Below are positions 1-11,372 of a stretch of 64,000 nucleotides of DNA, in pieces. The translations under genes were made by a program, and so were the position numbers. How positions within the stretch are numbered: the stretch's first letter is position 1; each line of letters starts with the position of its first letter. A model generated the notes under the pieces. The model worked only from the letters and a program-made list of their open reading frames with translations. It was not told where the DNA came from and did no database searches. The stretch spans positions 48,430,987-48,494,986 of the forward strand of contig CM053325.1 in NCBI GenBank assembly GCA_028583605.1, given 5' to 3'. The DNA is from Dastarcus helophoroides (taxonomy: Eukaryota; Arthropoda; Insecta; Coleoptera; Bothrideridae).

Positions 1-1336
1 TCAAATTAAAACCAACTTTTGGAATAGGGAAGAAAGTTTTTTAATTTAATAGGAAAAGTGGGATATTTTTTAAAGTACATCCCAGAGAATGCAATTCAAT
101 TCTTGAATGTTGCAATCCTAGACGGGAGCAAGTGTCCCCCTGACTCACAGCCGAATATGTAGTAGCAAAAATTGTTAAGCAGGATAGGACAGTAGGATTG
201 TCGTATATCCCAAGTATCGATTTTATTGGTAAAATACTGAATGTGCTGTGTTTCGCGCAGGAAATGCAGCTCATTTAGAAAATTGAGGTAGTAAGTAGTG
301 AACTTTTTTTTAGTTATTAAATACTGTTTTAGAGTATATTAGTAACTTTTGGAACAATCGATCTATTTTTTTGGATTTTTGGTCGTTAAAAGCTTCATTG
401 GGCATTTTTATGTCCCGTTGTTGCTTTTAAAATCCCGACTGACAGCCCTAAGGAATAGGTGAAATATTTAAAATACGATTTTTTATTCATTTAAATCATT
501 TGACGTTTTTGGAAAATACACAATATCACACAAAACTTGCTCACCCTCAAACAAAGTCCTTGATCCCCGTCTGTTTCTGCTACAAAGAGAGCAGCAACAT
601 TTCATTTAATATGCCAAAACTTGAAGCTACTATCTCAAGAACACAGAACTCACAGCATGCCAATCAATAACAGACTGAGGTAATCTTTTAAAGCTAAAAA
701 AAAAAGCAATTTAGTTAGAAAACTAGTCATTGCGTCCTCAAGAAATAACTTACGACAATTAACGTAAGGGAGAATTCTATAAATTCTATTTGTTGAATGT
801 TTGAGAAGGAAGAAGACACCCCACATAATCGCTAAGTGAATGTCCAGCTCTGGTAAGGGAAAAAGTATTCTATATATAATATCATTCTAGTTGAACCAAA
901 GATTAAAAAAATTTGGGAATTTTTCAAAATAATGACACTTGTTGGGTGAACAATAAGCAAAGACTTAGTGCAGTAGAGAAAATCGACCCATAATAATAAT
1001 AAATACTATTCCTTCTTGGGGTTTTAATATTTTTTGTGAACGACTTCTATGACTGTAAACAAGGTTTGCTTCTTTGACCTTGAACTGAATCTTGAAATGA
1101 TCCTACTCTTTGTGATGGGACATTTACATTTACCATGTTTTGCACGACACTCCCTTTAACCTCTGAAAGAACTTTCATTGAATTGTTAATAGTTAACAAA
1201 AATTTAGGCAGTCATAGGGTCTGCCGACATAAGTGAAAATTTAAAGCCTAAGAAATAACAGGATTGTATTTTAATTTTGAAATAAATTGTAGTTGTCAGA
1301 AATTAAAATTTTATGATTTGTACATTAAAATTACTA
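1..1336. other. Gene-free AT-rich sequence
   Basis: No coding region, RNA gene or named repeat is visible. The 77-codon open frame on the minus strand at 41-274 matches no family I know and looks like chance. The stretch ends at the target duplication of the hAT-like element that follows. Confidence 0.6.
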
Positions 1337-2783
1337 ACAATTATCAGGGCCGTGCCGTGCTCTGATGCAAAGAGGTAACCGCATCAGACGGCATAAGCAA
1401 CTAAATTAAAAATCATTTGAACAAATTTATAAAAAAGTCCACAAATCTGTATGGACAAAATTTCTAATTTAAACCCGCAAATTTGCTAAAATAATTCAAA
1501 ATTTAGATAACATGGAAATAAGTAGATACAAAGTCGAAAATGTCGAAATTATTTCTTAAAGTTTTGAGGGAAATATCAAAATCCTGAAAAAAAAATCCAA
1601 AGAAGTTCAAAGAAATTTCCAACTTTTTCTTAAAACTTTTTCGAATTTCCAATTTTTTTTATTCAAATATGACTTTCTTCGGTTATGATTCAAATTTGTT
1701 TGGATTAAGTCGTAATAAGATCGTAAATTTTTTTTTTTTGAAATCTCGAATTTTTCTCAGAATAACAAATGCAAATTAGGATTTTCCAATTATTTTTTTA
1801 AAATTGAAACTTCAGGATGATGAAAAATTTGAAATGAATTTGAAAATGTCAGATAAAACATTGAAAAAAATTATATAATAAAAAAATATATTACTTTCGA
1901 AATTTAAAGTTGAAATTTCATATCTAACAAAAATTTTCGAAGTCGAATGCAGGGATAAAATCAAAAACATTTCGAATTTCTACAAAACATTTCTCGAAAC
2001 TTTTAGTTTAAGGGCAAAATTTGGTAATGATGTCGAAATTTCGAGAAGAAACTGCAACGTTAAAAAAATGTTCCCCCACATTTCAATTCTAATATTATAA
2101 CTTCTGAATTGAAGCCAAAATTTAGCTTCGTGCTCTTTTTCCAAAATTCCCAGCAGATTTTAAACTCGAAAATTCTTCTAAATTTTAATTTTTTTAGTTT
2201 TTTTAAACTTAAAATTACTTTTAAAATGCTAACTTTAAAATGGAAAGTCTCGAGTTTATTTTACACAATTTGTTTAAAATTTAAACATTTGCAATTTAGA
2301 GTCAGATCCTTCAAAATAAAGAAAAATAATAATAATAAAAAATTTCAGGAGTAGGCGAATTTTTTTAAAGTCGAAATTACAAATATTCAAAGTTTTAAAA
2401 AAATGTCAACATTTTCAAAAAAAAATTTGAAAATAGTCAAATGTTAACGAAAGGTCAGATTTAAAAAAAACTAGAATGTTGAAAAAATTACATTTTCAAA
2501 AAGTTAAAACTTCCAGAAAAAGTTAAAATTTTGATGAAAAAAACTTCAAAATTCTGGAAAATGTTCTAAAATTTTCAAAATCTCGATATTTTGAGGCAAA
2601 TATTTAACGATTTTTCAAAAACGTGAAAATTAGAAAAAAAGTAGAATTTTTCAAATAAAAGTCTAATTTACTGTATAAAAATCGAGACTTTTTTCAAATA
2701 AGTTTAAAGCTTAGAAAAATTGTCGAAAGTTTAAACAAATATAGACATTTTCAAAAAAAGGTAGAAGTTTTTAAAAATCAAGA

Positions 2784-3341
2784 TTTCAACGTAATCAAAT
2801 TTATAGAAAAAATCAAAGGTGAAAATGTTAAGAAAATATCAAAAAAATTCGAATATAAATGAAAATCTTGAAGAAAGGTGAAATTGTAAAAATATTGAAA
2901 TTTATAAGTTATTATTTGAAAAAATTAGAAATTAAAAAAATTGGAAAATTTTAAATTTAAAGGAAAAGTCGGATTTAGAAAAAAGTCTTGCGTCACTTTT
3001 TTGGAAATTCCGATTTTTTATTGAAGAATTAGATTTTTATTTAAAATGTCGACTTATTCGGAATCCTTTGACATTTTAAAATTTCAGTTCTTTTTGTAGG
3101 TTTCAATTTTTGAAAACATTGATTTTCTGAAGTGTTCGATTTTTTTAAATCCGATTTTTTCTTCGAATTTAACATTTTTTAATTTTTTTTAATTTCCAAT
3201 TTTTTCAATTATTAACTTATAAGTCTCAACATTTTTACAATTTCACCTTTCTTTAAGGTTTTGATTCGTCTTCAAATTTTTTGATCTTTTCTTAAAATTT
3301 TCATCTTTGATTTTTTTCTATAAATTTGATTATGTTGAAGT
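2784..3341. repeat. Long inverted repeat (foldback) inside the hAT-like element
   Basis: The sequence at about 2784-2987 is repeated as its reverse complement at about 3133-3341. I judge the match at 80-90% by eye, with a ~145-bp centre. Landmarks shared in opposite orientation include TCAAATTTATAGAAAAAA, AAAGGTGAAATTGTAAAAAT and ACTTATAAGTTA-like stretches in the same order. A transcript crossing it would fold into a ~200-bp hairpin. Homology stops on the outer side of both arms. Confidence 0.75.
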
Positions 3342-3550
3342 TTTAATATTTCATCTGGGTATTAACTAGTAAAATAAGAAAAAAAAGATGTAATTTGAGG
3401 AAAATTAAGAAAAAAAAGCAATTTTGAGAATAAAATGATATTTATGAAAAAGAGAAAAAAAAAGACTAAAATAAAATGCGATAGTTTTTTTTAAATAAAT
3501 TTCGAGTTTTTACAGAAATTTTTTTTGTACGCAATACGATATATAAAAAA

Positions 3551-4010
3551 ATCGAAATTGAAAAATAAATTGCATTCATTAAACAAGACTATTTCCCAAA
3601 ATTTCGAGAAAAAGGTCCAGATGTTGATATTAAAGTCAAAATTTTAGATAAACTTGTAAAAACTAATGGTGCGAATTTTACTTTAGAGGCAAAACTAAAT
3701 ATTTACAGAAAAAGTCAAACATTGAAGTTTCAAATCGAAATTTTAGATAAAGCATAAAGATTGGAACTGAAAAGTTGGAATCCGTAGAAAAAAGTGGAAA
3801 TTTATAATAATAAAAAACTAATAATTTGAATTTTAATACATAAATAAAAAATCCAAATATTTCGGGAATAAGATCGAAATTAAAATACAAACTGCATAAC
3901 AAAACACTGCTTCCGAAATTTCGAGAAAAAAATTTACATGTCGATATTAAAATCAAAATTTTAGACAAATATATATAAACCAAAAGCACGACCTTTTTTT
4001 TTCGAGGAAC
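3551..4010. repeat. Diverged direct repeat, about 135-bp units, 322-bp spacing
   Basis: A block at about 3551-3690 recurs in the same orientation at about 3875-4010. Both contain the order CGAAATT, a TTGCAT/CTGCAT stretch, AATTTCGAGAAAAA, GATATTAAA, TCAAAATTTTAGA. This indicates internal duplication within the hAT-like element. Confidence 0.6.
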
Positions 4011-4532
4011 AGTTTAAATTTCTTTAAAAATTGTAAATTTTTGAGAATAATAAGCACAATTAAATTAAAAAATATTCCTGATTTATTTTTTAAATTTCTA
4101 TTTTATGCTTTCAATTTTTATTATTTTCGTAGTTTAAAGAATGACATTCTTTCGAGAAAAAAATCTAAATTTAAAAATCATTCTTGAATTTTTAAGAATA
4201 AGTCTAAATTTCAAATTCTAAGTCTGAATTTGAGGAAAAAAGTCAAATTTGAAATTTTCCGAAGGTCATATTTCAACATAGATTTCAATATTTTTTGTAC
4301 ATGATATTACAAAATTTGATTATTTCAATTGAAATTTTCAAATAATTGCTACATATGTGCTGATAGTTCTGCTTTAAGGTCATAATAATCAATTATTGAT
4401 TTTAATGTTATTTGCATTTTGTGCAATTTTTAAACATAATCCAAGATTGTTTTAAAGAAAAAAATTTAAAGAGCGACATTTCGAAGAGTTACATCATACT
4501 GAGAAAATCTATCTTACGGCCCTGACAATTAT

Positions 4533-5336
4533 ATATATTTTTGTAGGACTTATTTATTAGTCACAACATATAATGGGCTGCGCAAGGCCATATAAATGCA
4601 AATTAATTGAAAAAAAATTGGAAATATTTAAAAACGTCATTTTTAGATTCAAAATTAGAGGATAAGCTGTCAAATTTACAGGTTTATTAAACTCCTAAAT
4701 CCATATCTTTTCAAGATGTTTACTACATCTGCAGAGAAACCATTAAAATGGCAACATCTTTTATGTTTGATAATTCTTTCGTGTATCCAGATTTGCTCAA
4801 AGGAACAGAAGATTAATTATTGCTTTTGTGACTGATCAATTAGATTAGTACGCGTGATAATGTCAGCCCTGCTGGCGAAATACGTGTTGCGTAATTATTC
4901 ATAAGCTGCTCATGAGGCAAGGGGGTAGAACTTTCTGATTTACGTTTATGTTTTCAAATTTTTGTCGAGTCTTTAAGTCGGTTAATATGTGACATGATAA
5001 TAAAGCAATAGCCAACTGAAATTGTAAATTTAAAATTTCCAGACGAAGACTCACACTTGAACTTCTTTAGAAGGTATGAGCAATGTTTACTTGGAACTCC
5101 ATGAAGGTCATTAAAACGCAGTATAATAGTTTATTATTCTCTTCAATAAATTATATACCTTTACTGAGCGATTTGCATCTGCATCAAGTTATCAAGAACA
5201 TAAATTTATTTAAATCCCAGCTTAGTCTGCCATAGCGTTTTGATGAATAAATAAACACTCAGATTAAAATAATCCTCTTCAAGAGCCATTTCTAAAATAA
5301 ATAAGCAATAATAATTTGTGATATCAAGCGGGGTAG
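4533..5336. other. Gene-free unique sequence with possible homeodomain-type sites
   Basis: No coding region seen. The part at 4836-4950 has a diverged counterpart at 12282-12370 (shared TCAATTAGATTA, GGCGAAATA and a GGGGTA-AACTTT stretch). It contains several TAATTA/ATTAG cores of the kind homeodomain proteins bind. Confidence 0.4.
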
Positions 5337-5552
5337 CTAATTGACTTGACTAACGTAATCTGGGTGGTAATCTGGACAAGTTCCAAACACTTGTAAAGTA
5401 TTCTTAATGGGCCTAGACACCTGTACGTGGTATACCGGCGCCACCACCCTCTGGGTACCATAAAGCGTTTCAATCTTGACCCAGACGTGGTCTTTCAAAT
5501 CGGACCTCTTCAGATGGAAAAGAGTCAATGACGCAGGTGCGTTTATGACTAT
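5337..5552 (-). CDS. Unassigned open frame, possible exon or gene relic
   Basis: I do not recognise this protein. The frame is open from just after a stop at 5553-5555 to a stop at 5337. It codes for about 71 residues with no ATG near its upstream end, so if real it is an internal or terminal exon or a fragment. Its base composition is clearly richer in G+C than the surrounding AT-rich DNA. The residue mix (HLKRSDLKDHVWVKIETLYG, then a VAPVYHVQVSRPIK stretch) looks more like protein than the chance frames nearby. An AG about 10 bases above the open part could be a splice acceptor, but its pyrimidine tract is poor. No neighbour supports a function. Confidence 0.2.
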   Translation of the reverse strand: MVINAPASLTLFHLKRSDLKDHVWVKIETLYGTQRVVAPVYHVQVSRPIKNTLQVFGTCPDYHPDYVSQVN

Positions 5553-5555
5553 TTA

Positions 5556-6100
5556 CAATCTCGGGGCTCATAAAGGTGTCTTTACCTTTACCTTTTTTAT
5601 CTCTACACGTCTTTCTTAACCAGTGGGTTGTGTTTCGTTAATGTAAACAGGACATTGATGCCGAATAAGGTATTCTCAAATCCCTTAAAAGCTTCGTGTG
5701 TTATTATGTAGCCGAATTCCGTCATTTCCCTTATAGAGAAGTTATCTAAAACCATGTTTAGATTTAGTTTTATGATATGTATTCCTGTTTGACCATCATA
5801 AATAAATATTTCTTTGGCATGCTGCTGCAGCTGAGTTTAGGATTCCTAAATGACTTTAAAATATTGTAGATCTACGCCATTTATTGCCCCCATAAATATA
5901 TTTCAATTGTGACTGTCTCAAGCGCATTGAAAGAATTTGAAACTAACGGAAGTACCGGATTTTATTATTTTATAACCACGTTTCGGATATTGAATATGTG
6001 CTGCAATGGCATGCCTAGAGCTCCATGGGGCTATCTCCAATTTGCCGCCCTTTCAAGTCACATAAAATTAACGAAATAATTTTTCTACCAAAATCTAAAG
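5556..6100. other. Gene-free sequence
   Basis: No coding region or repeat recognised. A CAATGGCATGCC stretch at about 6014 loosely resembles the hAT-like end at 10145-10170, but no target duplication links the two. Confidence 0.4.
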
Positions 6101-6597
6101 CATAGTTCTTTACAGTTTTTATTTATTACTTAATAATGAAAAGTACAAAAACGAACACGTGAAAATAATAAATTTTTTATATTTTCTACAGAGTAAATTT
6201 GCTGAAAAAATTTTCTTTTAAATTATAGATTTCCAGGAAATTATAATCTTTTTATCACAACTTGGTGTTCCAGCTTGAAATTTTAAATTACTATTCTTCA
6301 TCCTTACCGATTGTAAATATCAAGTAATGTCATTTATTTTTCAAAATTTGCTTTAAACTCAAAACTTCGACGTTGTTTTAAATTTTTTAATTTTATTTAT
6401 TCAATATGTTTCCGAAAATTGGCTTTAAAATCGCCAGCTGAGATTTTGTTTTCTCAATTGTGTATTATTTATTAGAGTTTTTGACTTTTTATAGTGATTT
6501 TGATCACGTTCAAAACTTTGTGTCATCAAGATTATAATCCATAAAGTGTCCAATTTTTCTTAAAATCTCGACTTTTCCCTCAAAATTCAAAATTGGA

Positions 6598-6758
6598 ATA
6601 CAAATTTTGTGCCCTAAAACCAAGAAACATTAAAAAATACATCAAAGGTTGCTCTAACGCGTTTCGATAGCCAAGCTATCATCTTCAGAGAGATACTCAG
6701 GAGACAAGATTTGTATTTCCATTTTGAAGATAACCAAGAACAAGTCCGTTCCACTAAA
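6598..6758 (+). mobile_element. MITE-like repeat, copy A
   Basis: The terminal inverted repeat is ATACAAATTTTGTGCCCT on the left and AGGAGACAAGATTTGTAT on the right (6598-6716, 119 bp). It is followed by a ~40-bp tail ending GTCCGTTCCAC that two other copies share. A short hairpin GATAGCCAAGCTATC lies at 6666-6680. Related copies are at 7273, 42884 and 60535. Confidence 0.6.
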
Positions 6759-7272
6759 AAAATCAAAATCAAAAATTATTCCTTTCCCAAATTGCGATAT
6801 TAATATTCAAAGACAATCTTGACTTTAAGAAAGGTACTTATAAATTGATGTTGAATGTGTATGTAGGTACAATAAATTTTTTTGCAAAAAATTTTATGCT
6901 TAAGCTTGTAACTTTTACTTTTGTCTCGAAAGTTTCGATTTTAAGCTTTTCGCTTGTTTAGAAATATCGTTTTTCAGTTTCATATTTTCAATATTATTTT
7001 CCCCAAAATTCAGAGTTTGCAATTTCAATTTTTCCCTCTTTTTCCTTAACTTTCAACTTGAAAATGAAAATTTTGGTTTCCCACAAATGTTAATTTTTTA
7101 TCAAATTTTGAGCCTAGATTTGAAAATTGCTCAGACATTCCGATCTTTTTTGCGAAATTTTTCACAGTTTTAGACGTATTTTTTGAAATGTCAAGTTTTT
7201 CATAAAACTGTGGGTTTCCTCTTTTATAACTTTTGTTCATTTTTTAAAATTTGTACTATTGAAATTTTTGGA

Positions 7273-7363
7273 ATACAAATCTTGTCTCCTGAAACAAAGA
7301 AAGATTAAAAAACACAACAAAAGTTGCTCTAACGTCAATACCAAACATCTTCAGAGAGATACT
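7273..7363 (+). mobile_element. MITE-like repeat, copy B (right end lost)
   Basis: It begins ATACAAATCTTGTCTCCT and then follows copy A through GTTGCTCTAACG and ATCTTCAGAGAGATACT, with small deletions. The right terminal repeat and the tail are missing. Confidence 0.55.
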
Positions 7364-8258
7364 GAAATTCTAATATTTTTTCCAAAGTCCTCAAAATCTT
7401 GATTCTTTCGACGAAATCCATTATTTCGTAAAATTTTGCGTTTGAAGTTTTTATTTCCTATTTTAAACAAAATTTTTAGCTTAAACCTCAAAGTTACGAA
7501 AAAAATTCTGATTTAAATCTTAAAAGTTTTTTGCAAAAATTTTGATTTTTTTTCGAGATTTCGCTTTTTCTCTGGGTTAAAAGTCGAAAATTTTGACTTC
7601 TACTTTGATATTTCGACTAAAATTAAACTCGAACTTTCGATAATGTAATTTTGTAAATTCTAGATTCTGATTTTTTCTCGAAATTTAAAATTAGGGAAAA
7701 ATTGTGCGTTTTTATTTTTTCTCTAAAATTTTAATGTTAGTCACAAAATGCCTACTTTGTTATTTTTAAAAATTTAAACTCATTTTTTGCGGTTTAAATC
7801 TAAAATTTTTACTTTTATTAAATGAATTATACCTTTTCTTGAGATTTTCTTATTCAAAGGTTTTTATCCCTAAAATTTCAAGGCGAAAAATTTCCAAAAA
7901 AAATCGATTAACCAATTTAGAATAGAAACTTTTTTTTCCTAATTTTTACTTTAGTTTCGTCTTTAGAAACTGAAAATTTTGATGCTACTCTCAAAATTTG
8001 ATAATAAAATTAATAAAGTTAAAAATTTACTTTTAAAGTCGATGTTAAAAAAAATTGAAAATGTTGAGATTTATCTTAACATTTTAAATTTATGGTGTTT
8101 TTTTACACAGTTTTAGACATAGTTTTTAAAGTTTTTCTAGTAATGTTGACTTTCTCGAAATTGTATCTAACAATATTAAGATACAATGCCTCCATTTGAA
8201 AACTTTAGTGTGAACTTTAAGTATTTAATTTTTATTCAAAATCTCTAACTTTTAACTA

Positions 8259-8840
8259 CAGTCAAACCTTCCTATAGCGAATTCCTGAATTCTACAAAAA
8301 ATTTCGTCATAGAGAGGCTTTCCTAATATGGAGAAAGCATTAAAAATATACAAATCATATCTTACAATTAGTGTTCATAAGCTTGCAGGGATTCCAAACT
8401 TGTTGGCGATGTCCTTTTTTTAAACCCTGGTTTTAACTGAACTTTTTCGCTGAGCGTTAACGTTTTTCTTCTTCTGGCACAAAAATTCAACCAAAAAACA
8501 AAATCGTTCTTGTACTAACAATCCAACAAAGTCATTAGCATGGGGTATCCCAAAAATTAAGAACTTTGTCTGAACCGAATGCAACTAAAAACTAGTTAAA
8601 CGTTAGAAAATCGTTAGTATGGGCATCTCAAAACTCAAGAAATTTTTCTGAACGGAAATATTTTAAAACTAATTAAACCTTAAAAAATCTTAGTTCAAAA
8701 CTTCGCTGTATGGAGGTATTGCATTCGTTAAATGAAGGTAACTTTATGTGTAAATTTTCTTAAAATGTTGTGTTCCATGAAAACATTCCTTATTTAGAGG
8801 AATTCGGTAGGGGGAGGTTCGTTATAGGGAGGTTTGACTG
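8259..8840. mobile_element. Pogo/Tigger-like MITE, 582 bp
   Basis: The ends are CAGTCAAACCTTCCTATAGC and, read inward from the right, CAGTCAAACCTCCCTATAAC. They match at 18 of 20 positions. Both sides are flanked by TA (8257-8258 and 8841-8842), the target site of Tc1/mariner/pogo transposons. The CAGTCAAACCTCCCTATAACG terminus resembles pogo/Tigger-type elements. The interior has no transposase, so this is a non-autonomous derivative. Confidence 0.75.
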
Positions 8841-10144
8841 TATTTCTAAGATTCTGATTTTTTTCGGAATTAGAAATTTCGAGTTTTTACGTTGAATTTC
8901 AAATTAAATCTTCTCGAAAAGTTGACATCAATCTCGAAACATCATCTCTATTCAAAAATCAGGCGTCAAATAGAAAAGTAACATTTTCTTAGCTAAGTCT
9001 AAACGCAAAATTCACGAAATTTTGATTTTTTCAAGAAACGAAGCTTTCTGTGAAATTCTACATATTTTCTTTAAATTTTCAGTATTTATGGTTTTTTAAA
9101 ATTTCGACTTTAAACTCGAAATTTTGACTTCTTTTAAAGATTTTGATTGCGTCTGAAATTCCATGCTCCATCTTATTTTTTTTATTTTTTTATATTTTGA
9201 TGTAGACTTTAGTGTAATCTCGAAATGTATTTTTTTTATTTTACTTCCAGCTGAAAGTTTATATTTCTTAATTTTGATATTTGTTGCAAAATTTACACCT
9301 TATCCTCGAAATGTTTTTTGTTTTAAAATTTCAAAAACTTTTTTTTAGGAAAGTAATTATGAGCTTTATTGCGAAGTACAAAACATAAAAGATTTTCGTT
9401 TTAAAGTCGAAAGTTCAACATTTTCCAGAGATTTTGAATTTGTTTCGAAATTTCTGATTTTATTTTAAAATTTTCGCTTCGGGTTTTGTCTTTTTGTTAA
9501 ATTTCGAGGACAAAGTTAAAATATTTACTCTTTCTCGAGGTTGATTTCTTTTTAAAATGTCGATCTTAGGAAAGATTCTCGAAATTTGGTCTTTCAACTC
9601 TAAGTGTTTTTTCTATCAACTTTCTTGTAATTAAATTTTTACCTTTTCTAAACTTTCGAATGTCAACTTGAGTTTTTGAGAATTTTTTTAATATAAATTA
9701 TTATAGTTTCTTCTCTCTTTTGGTCTTTTTTCCTCAACATTTTGGGTTTATATTTTTAATTTTACTTTCTTTTTATAAATTTTGTCTTTATTTAGTGAAT
9801 GTTAAGTAAGGTATCAAATTTCAATTTTCCCTGGAAGTTTCAAATTTAAATCGAAAGTCTTTACAACCATAACTCTTTTCGACAATTCGAATTGTATCAT
9901 CAGCTGTACTTTTTTTTAAATAAAATTTGATTTTTATTTCGAATTCGTAGGTACATGTGTTACACGTGTAACTATGTGTTACAACCGAGATTTTTGGATG
10001 ACCGTTTTTAATGTATCAAGATATAAAAATGCATTTTACTCGAAAACAGCTGACGATATCGAATTTCAGTAGGAGTACGTTTATCTTTTTGTTATTAAAC
10101 TGCAAAAAAGTGCACACAAAATAAATAAGGCACGTTTTAAGCAT

Positions 10145-10170
10145 CAACCCCCTGGATATAGCCGCCACTG
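10145..10170. mobile_element. Isolated hAT-like right end
   Basis: The stretch CCTGGATATAGCCGCCACTG is the reverse complement of a CAGTGGCGG-type hAT terminus. I found no matching left end with the same 8-bp flank (GTTGAGGT follows), so the element's extent is unknown. Confidence 0.35.
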
Positions 10171-10944
10171 GTTGAGGTCTATTAATTAATTCTTAGATTT
10201 TTGGAAAGGGCACGAAAGGGTGGAGTTATGCCAAATTGCATTCAATTATCAATTAACACGTTTCGCAACTATTAATCAAAAACTATAATCAGGAACTAAC
10301 CTTCCATATCTTATAACTCGGAAACGAAGTGTTTTACAACATATGTTTATATAGACTTTCTGTGTTACTTTGGGCTCTAAAATACAAATTTCGATTTAGG
10401 GTACTGCATTTAGAATCACCTTTTATATTATTTAACAATAAATATCTACAGCTGTAGCTAAAAAACATGAAAATTTCACAATATTTGTAAATATATCTTT
10501 AATCAGATCATCTCTCTAAAGAAAAATCATAAATCCAAATTTCGAGAGTGAGATAACTGAATTATTCCAAATGTGTGAAGTAAAATTATTTTACATTTAC
10601 AGGAAAATATTACTTTCAAAATGAAAGTCTTGCAACCGGTGGTTTGTTTTTACCCATCTTGTTAAATATATTTATGGATACTTCAGAAAACAAAATTTTT
10701 AATTCTCATAAGTCAAAAATTATTATTTTTTGGTGCAGATATGTATTAAATGATGTAGTAGTTGGTTTTCTTAGTTCTTCTAGACAATTAAACAACTTTT
10801 TGGAATATAGTATTAGTAGATTATACTCAAACATTTTATTGTAGAAAGTGAAATAAAAACAACATGTTCCTGAATTTAGGTGTATTAAGAATTTCGAATA
10901 AATTGGGATGTTCAACATATGGAAACTTTATATACAAGGGCGTC
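10171..10944. other. Gene-free AT-rich sequence
   Basis: No coding region is supported. Two overlapping open frames of about 70 codons on opposite strands at 10644-10918 share no similarity with anything I know. Confidence 0.5.
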
Positions 10945-11372
10945 AACTTCCAATGACTAATAAGTACTCCTTAATGCCATCAACTACTCAATCTATAAAG
11001 TCTAAGTTAGACCAATGCTGGAGTTTTATTATTCGTAGTTAGTTTCATTCGAAGTAGAACAATTCATCTAATTAATGACAAAATTTCAATGGACTCTCTC
11101 CAGATCCTGGAGCATAGGCCGGAGGTTAACCTATTATTTCTTTTCCACAGGAACTTTCATGGAAGGCGTTTGTAAAGGGTTATGCCTTTGACGCCTGCTA
11201 GAGAAATATTTTTAAGACATACAAGACAGTCTGAAACAGCAAATTCCCGCACAGTTCAGCCTGACGGAGTGAGAACTCCTATCTGTGGAGACTTTTTTTA
11301 TAAAACTGGAATTCTTTGGGGAGCAGAATTTTTTCATAGAATTGCAGTTTGTTCATTTTTAAGATTTTTTTT
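10945..11372 (+). pseudogene. Jockey-type LINE, C-terminal reverse transcriptase fragment (plus copy)
   Basis: In shifting frames this encodes the tail of a Jockey-type non-LTR retrotransposon polyprotein: a RPMLEF segment, then LINDKISMDSLQILEHRPEV, then REIFLRHTRQSETANSRTVQ. The same order is seen in the better preserved copy at 28294-28683 (LEHRR, then FLRHTKHSDTANSYTVQ). Stops interrupt it at several points. It is 5' truncated. Its 3' end is cut by the minus-strand copy at about 11373, so the second copy probably landed inside this one. Confidence 0.7.

Larger units (their letters stand above)
1345..4524. mobile_element. Non-autonomous hAT-like element, 3.18 kb, with perfect 8-bp target duplication
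   Basis: The left end reads CAGGGCCGT and the right end ACGGCCCTG, a 9-bp terminal inverted repeat. It is flanked by a perfect 8-bp direct repeat ACAATTAT (1337-1344 and 4525-4532). An 8-bp duplication and a CAGGG-type terminus are hallmarks of hAT transposons. I found no transposase frame inside. The interior is degenerate AT-rich sequence of the GTCGAAATTT type, with a long foldback (2784-3341) and a direct repeat (3551-4010). Such an element would depend on a transposase made elsewhere. The ends and duplication are seen directly; the hAT assignment is inferred from them. Confidence 0.75.
6100..10144. repeat. Degenerate AT-rich repeat block
   Basis: About 4 kb of low-complexity sequence built from irregular AAATTTCGA/TCGAAATTT units with runs of A or T. 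Much of it is pyrimidine-rich on the plus strand. It carries two copies of a short MITE-like repeat (6598 and 7273) and a pogo-like MITE (8259-8840). No coding region is supported. Short open frames here are hydrophobic or lysine-rich products of base composition. Confidence 0.6.

Noticed and set aside
3678..3989. 103-codon hydrophobic minus-strand frame
   Set aside because: Phe/Leu/Tyr-rich translation of the AT-rich repeat; no signal peptide logic, no family, and it lies within a duplicated non-coding block.
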